The translations under genes were made by a program, and so were the position numbers. Shown here piece by piece: positions 14,226 to 21,519 of a stretch of 23,688 bases of DNA (its first letter is position 1; every line of letters starts with the position of its first letter). The stretch covers positions 1 through 23,688 of the forward strand of contig DATELY010000287.1 in assembly GCA_035276085.1 (NCBI GenBank). The letters are read 5' to 3'. The DNA comes from DATELY01 sp035276085. GTDB lineage: Bacteria > Pseudomonadota > Gammaproteobacteria > Steroidobacterales > Steroidobacteraceae. The notes below the pieces were generated by a model. It did not search any database, was not told the DNA's origin, and was given only the letters and a program-made list of their open reading frames with translations.

Positions 14226-15332
14226 ATGCGCGCCCGTCTGATCGGGCTCGTTGTACTCGTGCTCGTGCTGCTCGTCGGCGCGATGTTCAACCTCCTGGTC
14301 GCCGTCGTGGCGCTGATAGCTGCACTCCTGTTGGCGGCACCCAGTTGGTTCAACAAACATCCTCGCTGGTTGCGCCCGGTCTGGTATGGAGCGCTGCTCG
14401 TCGGCATCGGTGCACTGTGCTTCGTTGCTCCATCGTCGCTGGTCGGTGGTCCCGTATCGAGTTGCGCTGACATTCCGGCGTTTCGTCCGCGTGACGACGA
14501 CAGTGCGACCGCGCGCACCGAGGCGGCCGCGCCGCATCAGCAGCAACGCGAGCAAGCGCCGCGCGAGCAGCAGCCCGAAGGGGTGACTTCCGAAGCCGTG
14601 TATCTGGTCAGTGTCGAGCGCGATCATGTGAGCTACGAAGAACGCGTGGACGTACACCTCGACCGTGGGCACTTCGTGAATCTCGATTTGAGCGAGCTGG
14701 GTGCGCTGCTGGCGCGCCTCGGGCCCAACACAGAGATCAGGGTGGGCGGCGACGGCATGGTCGCGGAAATGTTCACGACCGAGGAGCTCAAGGGAACGAT
14801 CGGCCTGTCGACGCGGCCGAGCTCTGTATGGATCGAAACGCGTACGGTGGTGCCGCGAGGTGCAATCGACATCTGCCGCGGTGTGACGCTCATGCCATTC
14901 CAAGCGGTGAAACTCGCCTGGCCACAGCCGCTGGACATGCCGATACGCGGACAGACACAGTTGCCGTCGAGCGCCGAGCGCCTTCCGTTTGCTTTGCGCA
15001 TCGACAAGACGCACGCGCAGGTGTCCGAGGTCTACCTGCCGCGCAATGCGCTGTTCATGCAGCACCCTGTCTTGCTGAAGCGCACGCAGATGGCAAATGG
15101 CGCCATCGGCGATCGCTTTGCACCCGCGAGCGCGGCTGCGAACGTCGCGTCATTTGCACTGAGTACCGAGCTGCTGCCTGAGAACCGCATCGTGCGCAGC
15201 GATTGGGTCTATGAGCGACGCGCTGCGTTCTTTCCTCCGCAGTGGACGCTCACGCTGCTGTTCGTGCTGATCGCGTCAGCATTGGGTGACGTGTTCATCT
15301 CGCGCCGTGCGACGCACGGAGACGGCGGATGA
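14226..15332 (+). CDS. Unrecognised membrane protein with large extracytoplasmic domain
   Basis: I do not recognise this family. From ATG 14226 it is 368 residues; TTG 14205 is an in-frame alternative. It opens with two adjacent hydrophobic helices (LIGLVVLVLVLLVGAMF and LLVAVVALIAALLLA), has a third around WYGALLVGIGALCFVA, and ends with a fourth (WTLTLLFVLIASALGDVFI) plus a short charged tail. After the third helix is a Gln/Ala/Arg-rich linker (HQQQREQAPREQQPEG), then a soluble domain of about 220 residues with the recurrent phrases VDVHLDRGHFVNLDLSELG and NTEIRVGGDGMVAEMFT. This layout suggests an anchored sensor or scaffold domain held between membrane spans. It directly follows the alkyltransferase gene, but no functional link is evident. 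Real gene by codon character and coupling. Confidence 0.7.
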   Translation: MRARLIGLVVLVLVLLVGAMFNLLVAVVALIAALLLAAPSWFNKHPRWLRPVWYGALLVGIGALCFVAPSSLVGGPVSSCADIPAFRPRDDDSATARTEAAAPHQQQREQAPREQQPEGVTSEAVYLVSVERDHVSYEERVDVHLDRGHFVNLDLSELGALLARLGPNTEIRVGGDGMVAEMFTTEELKGTIGLSTRPSSVWIETRTVVPRGAIDICRGVTLMPFQAVKLAWPQPLDMPIRGQTQLPSSAERLPFALRIDKTHAQVSEVYLPRNALFMQHPVLLKRTQMANGAIGDRFAPASAAANVASFALSTELLPENRIVRSDWVYERRAAFFPPQWTLTLLFVLIASALGDVFISRRATHGDGG

Positions 15333-15347
15333 GCTCGCATACTTTCC

Positions 15348-15395
15348 ATTCGCGCCTGTCGAGAGGACCGCTCGCGCTGAGCGGAGTCGAAGGGT
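15348..15395. repeat. REP-like repeat fragments
   Basis: TTCGCGCCTGTCGAGAGGA (15348-15366) and, next to it, GCTCGCGCTGAGCGGAGTCG continuing to GAAGGGT (15370-15395) resemble halves of the same palindromic repeat type as 13291-13351. They lie between the membrane-protein gene and the oxidoreductase gene. Confidence 0.4.
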
Positions 15396-15485
15396 TCAAC
15401 ATCGGAGTGCTCGGCACGAACGGAGGTTCGAGACATTGCGGAAATGGGGCACAATCCACTCCGATCCACGAATGAGACCCGCGCC

Positions 15486-16592
15486 ATGACGACCCGCTAT
15501 CCAGAGCTCGGCTGCTACGCATTGCCTGGCCACATCTCGCAGCCGCGCGATGCGCTGCAGGAAATTCAGGACGCGGAGCGTCTGGGTTTCGGGTCGGTCT
15601 GGATCTCGGAGCGCTTCAGCGCGAAGAATGCGGATGTGCTTTCAGGTGTCGCTGCGGTGCTCGCGCCGTCGATGGGGATCGCAGCGGGGCTCATCCAGAA
15701 CATGCCGCTGCGCAATCCGATCGTGACAGCCGGCTACGCTGCAACGATGGCGAAGCTCACCGGTGACAAGTTCGCATTGGGCGTGGGTCGAGGCACGGAC
15801 AGCTTTGCCGTCGCCGCCGGCATACCCAAATCGAACTTCAAGATCATGGAGGACTACATCAGCATCCTGCGCACACTCTGGCGCGGCGAAGCCGTGAACT
15901 ACGAAGGTCCCGTCGGCCGCTTCGCAGGTTTACGGCTGGGCGTGGACTTGCCGGTCATTCCGCCTGTCTTCATGGGTGCGATGGGCGAGAAGACGCTCAA
16001 GTGGGCCGGGCGCGTTTGCGATGGCGTCCTGTTCAACTCGCTGTGGACCGTCGATGCGGTGGCGCGCTCATCTGCGCTCGTGCGTCAAGGCGCGGAGGAG
16101 GCCGGACGCGATCCGGCGTCGGTCCGCATCTGGACGATATTGGTCAGTGCGTTGGATGTGCCGGAGGAAGCCATGCTTCGCTATGTCGTGCGACGCATGA
16201 ATACGTACATCGTGTTCCCTGCGCTGATCGACGGCATTTGCGAGGCCAACCGCTGGGACAAGCAGGAAGCCGTGCGGCTTCGCGCGGCCCTCGCGGAGCT
16301 CGATAAAAAGCGTCCTGCCAAAGGGACGATGGGCGATGAGAGCACGACACGCGATCTCGATGACCTGCGCCGCATGCGGGACCTGTATCCACGCGCATGG
16401 ATCGAAGACGGCAACGCCATCGGCACGGGTGAGCAGGGCGCTCGTGCGGTGATCGCACGGCTCGAAGCGGGCGCCGATGGTGTGCTGCTTCACGGCAGCA
16501 GTCCGCGCGAGCTTGCCGGAATGCTGGCGGCCTACGGCAACCTGCGACCCGCCAACGTGCGCCAACGCAATGTGAATCCGGGATTGCGATGA
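15486..16592 (+). CDS. F420-type luciferase-like (LLM) flavin-dependent oxidoreductase
   Basis: A 368-residue TIM-barrel oxidoreductase of the bacterial-luciferase-like superfamily. It starts MTTRYPELGCYALPGHISQP, and DAERLGFGSVWISERF, the strand-helix block KFALGVGRGTDSFAVAAGIP, and PPVFMGAMGEKTLKWAGRVC plus DGVLFN are hallmark segments. It best recalls the subgroup annotated as probable F420-dependent oxidoreductase (TIGR03857 type). Actual cofactor choice, F420 or FMN, cannot be read from the sequence. Family members oxidise or reduce alcohols, enones or hydroxylated intermediates in catabolism. ATG 15486 aligns with family starts; the in-frame ATG 15444 adds 14 residues without resemblance. 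A strong bulged hairpin follows its stop at 16597-16645. It is likely a monocistronic gene. Confidence 0.85.
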   Translation: MTTRYPELGCYALPGHISQPRDALQEIQDAERLGFGSVWISERFSAKNADVLSGVAAVLAPSMGIAAGLIQNMPLRNPIVTAGYAATMAKLTGDKFALGVGRGTDSFAVAAGIPKSNFKIMEDYISILRTLWRGEAVNYEGPVGRFAGLRLGVDLPVIPPVFMGAMGEKTLKWAGRVCDGVLFNSLWTVDAVARSSALVRQGAEEAGRDPASVRIWTILVSALDVPEEAMLRYVVRRMNTYIVFPALIDGICEANRWDKQEAVRLRAALAELDKKRPAKGTMGDESTTRDLDDLRRMRDLYPRAWIEDGNAIGTGEQGARAVIARLEAGADGVLLHGSSPRELAGMLAAYGNLRPANVRQRNVNPGLR

Positions 16593-16596
16593 CCTA

Positions 16597-16645
16597 CCGC
16601 GACGTTCCGTATTCCGACTCAACGCCATCACGTTGAGCGTCGCGG
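16597..16645 (+). terminator. Two-part hairpin after the oxidoreductase gene
   Basis: Outer arms CCGCGACG (16597-16604) and CGTCGCGG (16638-16645) and inner arms CTCAACG (16618-16624) and CGTTGAG (16631-16637) are each perfect, with a 13-base bulge on the left side and a 6-base loop. It begins five bases after the stop codon. No strong T run follows, so it may act with other factors. Confidence 0.45.
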
Positions 16646-16730
16646 GTGCCGCAGCCGACTACAGCACGGTAGTTGGTTTTCCATCGCGCTGCGCAACCCC
16701 GAAGGGATGAAAGCGCGGTAGCGCCTCTGA

Positions 16731-16751
16731 CCAACCGCCAACCGCCAACCG
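16731..16751. repeat. Three tandem 7-base repeats
   Basis: CCAACCG occurs three times in a row between two convergent genes. It is a minor simple repeat with no clear role. Confidence 0.6.
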
Positions 16752-16762
16752 CTTCTTTCATA

Positions 16763-17620
16763 CTAGAAGAGGATCGACGGCAGAAACGCGCCGGCGGGTT
16801 CGTTGTACAGCCCCGTGCTCATGAGTGTCAGCGGCTGAACGATCCGCAAGCCTTCCTGCAGACACCAGCGCATCAGCTCCGCGTTGCGCGTGGGCAGCAG
16901 GAATCCCGGCCCTGCGAAGGAAGGCGCTGCCGCGATGAGCGCCTTCATGTCCTCGTTGGACTCGCCGACGGCATGACCGAAGAATCCGATCAGGGTGGCG
17001 TACCCGGTGATGCGTCCATGCCGCTCGACCACCATCGACGTGCCCTGCTGAATGGCGGCGAGCAGTTCCTGGCCGCGATCGATGCCATGCACTCGCCGGC
17101 ACAATGAGTTGCATTCGTCGAGATCCGATTCGAGCGCTTGCCGGACCGGATAGCCCGGAATATCGCGCCCGATCGGCTCACCCTGCAGAACGGAAAGTGG
17201 CTCGCGCACGTCGAATCCCAGCTTCGTATAGAGCGATAGCGACCGGCCGTGGTACGCCGCCTGCACCAGCCGCACGCCGGGAAAGCGCTGCTCGGCCGCC
17301 CGAGCAAGCACATCGTTCATCAGACTGCCGCCCACGGCCAAGTTCTGCGCGGACGGATCGACAGTGATCGGCCCTACGCCCGCGATCACGCAGTTCTCCC
17401 ACAGGAAGTTGCTGCCGACGATGCGACCATTCCGCTCCGCGACGACGGAGTAGATGCCCGGATTGGAGATCAGGAAGGACAGCAGCCCGACCGCCACATC
17501 GGAGTTGGGAAAATCGGGCGGGAAGTTGTGCTGCTGGGCAATGGTTCTGAAGGCTTCGAAACAGATACGCCCGCACGTCTCAGCGTCGGACGGGCGGGCG
17601 GGACGCAACGTCATGACCAC
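16763..17620 (-). CDS. GNAT-family N-acetyltransferase
   Basis: A 285-residue protein with a GNAT fold at the N-terminus: TLRPARPSDAETCGRICFEA, then VVAERNGRIVGSNFLW, and the acetyl-CoA loop region VDPSAQNLAVGGSLMNDVLA at about 88-107, in which QNLAVGG stands for the usual Q/R-x-x-G-x-G/A. A LYTKLGFDVREPL block follows as usual for GNATs. The second half (about 155-285) looks like a second, degenerate GNAT-like domain (MVVERHGRITGYATLIGFFG, ending PAGAFLPSILF). The acyl acceptor is unknown. The start is GTG 17620, eight bases after TGAGGA; ATG 17614 is two codons in. It begins 10 bases after the peroxiredoxin stop on the same strand, so the two are one transcript. Confidence 0.85.
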   Translation of the reverse strand: MVMTLRPARPSDAETCGRICFEAFRTIAQQHNFPPDFPNSDVAVGLLSFLISNPGIYSVVAERNGRIVGSNFLWENCVIAGVGPITVDPSAQNLAVGGSLMNDVLARAAEQRFPGVRLVQAAYHGRSLSLYTKLGFDVREPLSVLQGEPIGRDIPGYPVRQALESDLDECNSLCRRVHGIDRGQELLAAIQQGTSMVVERHGRITGYATLIGFFGHAVGESNEDMKALIAAAPSFAGPGFLLPTRNAELMRWCLQEGLRIVQPLTLMSTGLYNEPAGAFLPSILF

Positions 17621-17630
17621 CGCGCGGTCC

Positions 17631-18236
17631 TCAGGTCTTTTTCTGCGACAGCTGCTGCACGGCTTCCAGCGCTTTCATGACGTTCTCCTTCGGGGCGAGT
17701 CCGCCGATCGTGTGGGCAACCTTGCCATCGGGTGTCACGACGAAGGTCGTGCGCTCGGCCGCGGCGTGACCGATCTCCTGGCCGCGACTGTCCTTCATCG
17801 ACAGCAGTGAGTGCCCGTTGAATTCAGAGACGATCTTCAAATCGTAGGACTTGGCGATCTCGCCCTTCGCGTCGGATGCGACTGGCAACTTGCCCGCGCA
17901 GTACTCGGGATCTGCGGAAAATTCGTTGAGTCGAGCAATGTTGTCGAGCGATACGCCCACCACGCTGGCACCCGCCGCCTTGAACTTGTCGTAGTTCACG
18001 GCGAACTCGTGCGCCTGCACGTTGCAGCCCTGGGTGAACGCGGAGGGATAGAAATACACGACCACCGGACCCTTCTTGAGGGCTTCCGCGAGCGAGAACG
18101 TGAACTCCTTTCCAGCCAACGACGCCTGCGTCTTGAACTGCGGCGCCCTATCGCCCTGCTTCAATGCCGCGAATGCCGGCAGCGCGGCCAGCAGCAGAAC
18201 AGCTGCGCCCATGTGTCTCATACCCATCTGTTTCAT
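17631..18236 (-). CDS. Exported peroxiredoxin (AhpC/TSA, BCP-like)
   Basis: A 201-residue thiol peroxidase with a signal peptide (about 1-23, core AAVLLLAALPAFA), so it should act in the periplasm. The active-site loop is PSAFTQGC, which fits P-x-x-x-T-x-x-C with Pro64, Thr68 and peroxidatic Cys71. Cys113 (in DPEYCAGKLPVASD) may be the resolving cysteine. ERTTFVVTPDGKVAHTIGGL near 160-180 is the conserved Arg-containing strand. Family members reduce hydrogen peroxide and organic peroxides at the expense of thioredoxin- or glutaredoxin-like donors; a periplasmic reductant is not encoded here. The start ATG 18236 is preceded by AAGGGGA. It is co-transcribed with the GNAT gene. It stands divergent from the large exported protein, about 700 bases away. 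Confidence 0.9.
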   Translation of the reverse strand: MKQMGMRHMGAAVLLLAALPAFAALKQGDRAPQFKTQASLAGKEFTFSLAEALKKGPVVVYFYPSAFTQGCNVQAHEFAVNYDKFKAAGASVVGVSLDNIARLNEFSADPEYCAGKLPVASDAKGEIAKSYDLKIVSEFNGHSLLSMKDSRGQEIGHAAAERTTFVVTPDGKVAHTIGGLAPKENVMKALEAVQQLSQKKT

Positions 18237-18526
18237 AGGAGTCCCCTTCGTTTCCAGCGGTCGAACCGGGTTGGCTGCATCAGTCGGTGCGTAAGAATAG
18301 GCTGACTCAGGGTCCTCGAGCCAGCGTCCGGCTTTGCCGTCGCCTCAGCCTGCGTGAACGTAGAGGCGGTGTGCTGCTGAGCTCGCACGATCGCGAGTGC
18401 CTGCAACCGTGCGCCGAGGTGCTCGAGCTCATGCCGTCCACTCGAACCAGGCGCGGACGACGAGTCATCAATGTGTGTTGTTCACGGCAAGCGATGCGCA
18501 TGTATGCGAACTGCACCCGTATTGTC

Positions 18527-18552
18527 CCCTCCCCTGCGATAGCGGGGGAGGG
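18527..18552. repeat. GC-rich palindromic intergenic repeat
   Basis: CCCTCCCCTG pairs with CGGGGGAGGG over a 6-base loop to give a 10-base stem (one G-T pair). This is the familiar dispersed 'CCCTCCCC...GGGGAGGG' repeat of many proteobacterial genomes, whose tell-tale reading is PSPAIAGEG. Confidence 0.6.
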
Positions 18553-18600
18553 CTAGGGTGGGGGCGCCTGCGTTCGTCACTGCGCTTTACAGGCGTGCCT

Positions 18601-18630
18601 GTCTTTCCCCCGCTCCGCAAGGGAAGGGAC
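18601..18630. repeat. Second copy of the palindromic repeat, degenerate
   Basis: GTCTTTCCC (18601-18609) pairs imperfectly with GGGAAGGGAC (18621-18630). It looks like a diverged, oppositely oriented partner of the repeat at 18527-18552, making a REP-doublet. Confidence 0.45.
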
Positions 18631-18664
18631 GCAGCAACGACTATCGAAGCAATCGCTACAGTGC

Positions 18665-18821
18665 ACTAGTGGCCGGTAACGACTGATTCGATACCGAGGC
18701 TTGCGCGTGCTGGCTTGCTGGTCGGCTGGCCGGAAGCCCTGGCAAAACCTTCTGGCCAACAAGCCAGCTCACCAGCCGGCCGCTCACTCAGACAGTCCAC
18801 AATCAGTTACAGGCCACTAGT
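18665..18821. repeat. 157-base element with terminal inverted repeats
   Basis: Ends ACTAGTGGCC (18665-18674) and GGCCACTAGT (18812-18821) are perfect 10-base inverted repeats. The match continues inward with small gaps: GGTAACGACTGATT on the left against AATCAGTTAC on the right. Inside, GCTGGCTTG (18710-18718) inversely matches CAAGCCAGC (18760-18768), and CCGGAAG faces CTTCTGGCC. The whole element could fold into a long imperfect hairpin. No target-site duplication is visible. It may be a MITE-like or BIME-like unit. Confidence 0.5.
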
Positions 18822-18945
18822 CAGACGAGTCGTACAGAATCGCGCCGCGCGCCTCGACGCCATTCGCGCACTGACTGCCGCAAATCGACGACACGATCTG
18901 CAACGCGGTTGGCGAGCGCAAGGCCTCTCACCTACGATTCCGTCC

Positions 18946-21495
18946 ATGACCCGGCGAACTCTCGAATTGGTTTTTGTTCTCGCGCTCTTCTCCGTCACGT
19001 GCGCGCACGCGGCAGGCTCGGCGCCCTTCGATCTGACGGGTCCGGCGATCGAGGCGAGCGTCGCTCGCGGCAAGACGCTGCTGCCGATTGCGGAGGTTCC
19101 GCATCTGGCCGTGGGGGACAAGCTCGCGATCAAAGCCGATTTCCCGACGACACAATCAGAGCACTATCTTCTCATCGTCGCCTTCTTGCGCGGACCCACC
19201 AATCCGCCGCCGAAGAACTGGTTCTACAGCTGCGAAGCGTGGAGGCGTGCGTGCGCAGAAAAGGGCCTCACCGTCGCGGTTCCCGATGGCGCAGAACAGG
19301 TATTGATCTTTCTTGCGCCCGAAACCGGCGGTGATTTCAAGACGCTCATCAACGCCGTGCGTGGTCGGCCCGGCGCCTTCGTGCGCGCTTCGCAGGATCT
19401 GAATCAGGCCACGCTCGATCGCTCACGACTCGAGCGCTATCTGTCGGCGATCCGCCGACTCAACACCGACAATCCCGGCATCTTGAGGGACACCACGCCA
19501 TTGTTGGCGCGCAGCCTCGGCATTCACGTCGATGAGAAATGTCTCGACAGGATCCCGCAACTGCAGGCTCCGTGCCTGATGCAAGGACAGGACACGCTGA
19601 TTCTCAATGATGGGCACAGCGTGTCGATCGTCGAAGCGCTCACCAAGGGACCTGCCAGCGATCTCGTCATGGCGGCCAGCGCAACACCGGAGGGACAGTA
19701 CGGTTACTACAGCCCGTATCTCGCTTCGCTGCGCGATCTGGGGCGGCTGTTCGATTCCTTTCGCGTGGCGAACTATCAATACATCCCGGCGCTCGCGACC
19801 GCCGTGGACAAGGACCTCACGCTGAGGCTCAACACGCCACCTTCGTTTCAGAATCCGAAATCCGTGCTGGTTGCAGCGCTGCCCGCCGTCGAGCCTGCCG
19901 TTCCTCCACCGCTGCATGCCGTGAGCCCCAAAGACATCTATTGCGCTCGCAAAGATTCGCTGGTGTTGCCAGTGGAGGGTGCGCCGCTGGTTTTTTCCAC
20001 CGAGTATGCGCACGCCACATTCCTGCGCATCACCGCCAAGAACGGCAAAGTGATCGACTTGCCGGCGACAGCGGACGCCGCACAGGGCGGCTTCGTCATC
20101 GACACCTCCTCGTTGCAGACGGCCAGTCTCGAGGACCGATTCGAAGGCTCGCTACACGGATACTGGGGCTTCGAAGAATTCGATGGGCCGGGCTTTCAGC
20201 TCGTCAACTCGCAGTCGCAGTCCTGGGCACCTTCTTCGAACGATGATGAGTCGCTCATCGTAGGCCGCGAGAACACGATTCACTTGCAGGCCGGGAGCGT
20301 TGCGTGCATCGATCGCATCATGGTGAAGGACCCGACCGGCAAGGAGCTGCGGGCGGAATGGGAGCCGGTCAAGGCGAATGAAGTGCAGATCAATCTACCC
20401 CTGCAGCAGGCACAGCCCGGTCCATTGACGCTGCTCGTGACGCAATTCGGCGCGAGCGAAGCGCATCCGCTCGAGCTCCGTGCATATCCCGAAGCTGGGC
20501 GATTCGAGAGCTTCTCGATCCATACAGGTGAAACGCACGGCATGCTGAAAGGCAGCCGGCTCGGCGACGTTGCAACGCTCTCGTTCAACGGGCTCGAATT
20601 CGTGCCCGCTGCTACGGGCTCTGACATGAAGAGCGATGCGTTGCGGATGGAGCTGAAGCAGCAGACTGCGAGTGAAGGCGCGGCATCGCCTAGCGGACCG
20701 CAGCAGGGCGGGACGGCAAAAGCCAAAGTCGTCTTGCGTGACGGGCGCGCTTATCCGGTGGATGTTGCGGTTGCTGCGCCTCGTCCACGCGTCGAACTCG
20801 TCGGCAAGAGCGTCCAGCTCCCCGCGAGCACGAACGCTGGCAACATCGAGCTCGCCAGCGAAGATCAAGTGCCTCAAGACGCACAGCTGGTTTTCTCCGT
20901 GCGCTCGCAGTCGCCCCCGACGTTTGCTCGCGATGTGACCGTCGAAGTCGCCAGCGAAGATGAAGCATTTTCCACAGCGCTGAATCTTGCCAATCGAGGG
21001 CTCACCCTCGCCGATGCGAAAGTCGCCGTGGCCACGTTCGATCCGGCGAAGGCGTTCGGCTTCTCTGCCTTCGGGCTATTGAAGTTTCGCGTCGTGAACG
21101 AAGGTGTCGCAGGTGACTGGCAGCGCCTGGCCACTCTCGTGCGATTGCCCGTCTTGCAAGCGCTGCAATGCCCGTCTGCGCGCGAGCAGCCCTGCAAGCT
21201 CACGGGAGCCAACCTGTTCCTCGTGGACTCGGTGTCTGGACATCCCGAGTTCAACGATGCAGTGGCCGTGCCCGCGGGATTCCCTGGCCGCGCCCTGCCT
21301 GTCCCTCGACCTGAGAAATCGAAGCTCTATTTGAAGCTTCGCGATGATCCTGCCGTCATCAACGCTGCCGCATTGGCACCGGAAGAGCTACCCGCGCCGC
21401 CGCCTGCGGATGAATCGCCAGCGGTAACGCCACCCGCTGCCGCCGCCGAAGGAGCGGCGTCTGTACCGACCGCCAGTAGCGAAACAGGAACCTGA
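18946..21495 (+). CDS. Large exported protein of unknown function
   Basis: I do not recognise this 849-residue protein. It has a clear signal peptide (about 1-22: RRTLELVFVLALFSVTCAHA) and no later membrane span, so it is periplasmic or secreted. Cysteines occur in near pairs (YSCEAWRRACAEK, EKCLDRIPQLQAPC, LQCPSAREQPC), suggesting disulfides. The sequence alternates beta-rich stretches with short polar loops and no enzymatic motif; from about 330 on it looks like a string of Ig- or bacterial-adhesin-like beta domains. The last 45 residues are Pro/Ala-rich (APPPADESPAVTPPAAAAEG), a typical flexible tail. The frame is open 77 codons further upstream through the repeat element, but ATG 18946 starts the signal peptide. 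It is monocistronic, convergent with paoC with only 24 bases between. Confidence 0.75.
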   Translation: MTRRTLELVFVLALFSVTCAHAAGSAPFDLTGPAIEASVARGKTLLPIAEVPHLAVGDKLAIKADFPTTQSEHYLLIVAFLRGPTNPPPKNWFYSCEAWRRACAEKGLTVAVPDGAEQVLIFLAPETGGDFKTLINAVRGRPGAFVRASQDLNQATLDRSRLERYLSAIRRLNTDNPGILRDTTPLLARSLGIHVDEKCLDRIPQLQAPCLMQGQDTLILNDGHSVSIVEALTKGPASDLVMAASATPEGQYGYYSPYLASLRDLGRLFDSFRVANYQYIPALATAVDKDLTLRLNTPPSFQNPKSVLVAALPAVEPAVPPPLHAVSPKDIYCARKDSLVLPVEGAPLVFSTEYAHATFLRITAKNGKVIDLPATADAAQGGFVIDTSSLQTASLEDRFEGSLHGYWGFEEFDGPGFQLVNSQSQSWAPSSNDDESLIVGRENTIHLQAGSVACIDRIMVKDPTGKELRAEWEPVKANEVQINLPLQQAQPGPLTLLVTQFGASEAHPLELRAYPEAGRFESFSIHTGETHGMLKGSRLGDVATLSFNGLEFVPAATGSDMKSDALRMELKQQTASEGAASPSGPQQGGTAKAKVVLRDGRAYPVDVAVAAPRPRVELVGKSVQLPASTNAGNIELASEDQVPQDAQLVFSVRSQSPPTFARDVTVEVASEDEAFSTALNLANRGLTLADAKVAVATFDPAKAFGFSAFGLLKFRVVNEGVAGDWQRLATLVRLPVLQALQCPSAREQPCKLTGANLFLVDSVSGHPEFNDAVAVPAGFPGRALPVPRPEKSKLYLKLRDDPAVINAAALAPEELPAPPPADESPAVTPPAAAAEGAASVPTASSETGT

Positions 21496-21519
21496 AGATG
21501 CTCCCCGTCCAGTGCTGGA

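Larger units (their letters stand above)
18237..18945. other. Long non-coding intergenic region
   Basis: About 700 bases separate the divergent peroxiredoxin and exported-protein genes. Open frames here lack protein character. The middle holds two GC-rich palindromic repeats (18527-18552 and 18601-18630), and the right part has a 157-base inverted-repeat element (18665-18821). The first ~280 bases hold nothing I can name; the peroxiredoxin promoter should be there. Confidence 0.6.

Noticed and set aside
14055..15065. Minus-strand open frame of 336 codons
   Set aside because: Antisense to the ogt and membrane-protein genes. Its composition (Arg/His/Gln-rich) is that of a GC-rich shadow frame.
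16731..16751. Possible CRISPR or larger tandem array
   Set aside because: Only three 7-base units with no spacers; no CRISPR-like structure exists anywhere in the window.
18715..18945. 77-codon upstream extension of the exported protein
   Set aside because: It runs through the inverted-repeat element and would bury the signal peptide inside the protein.
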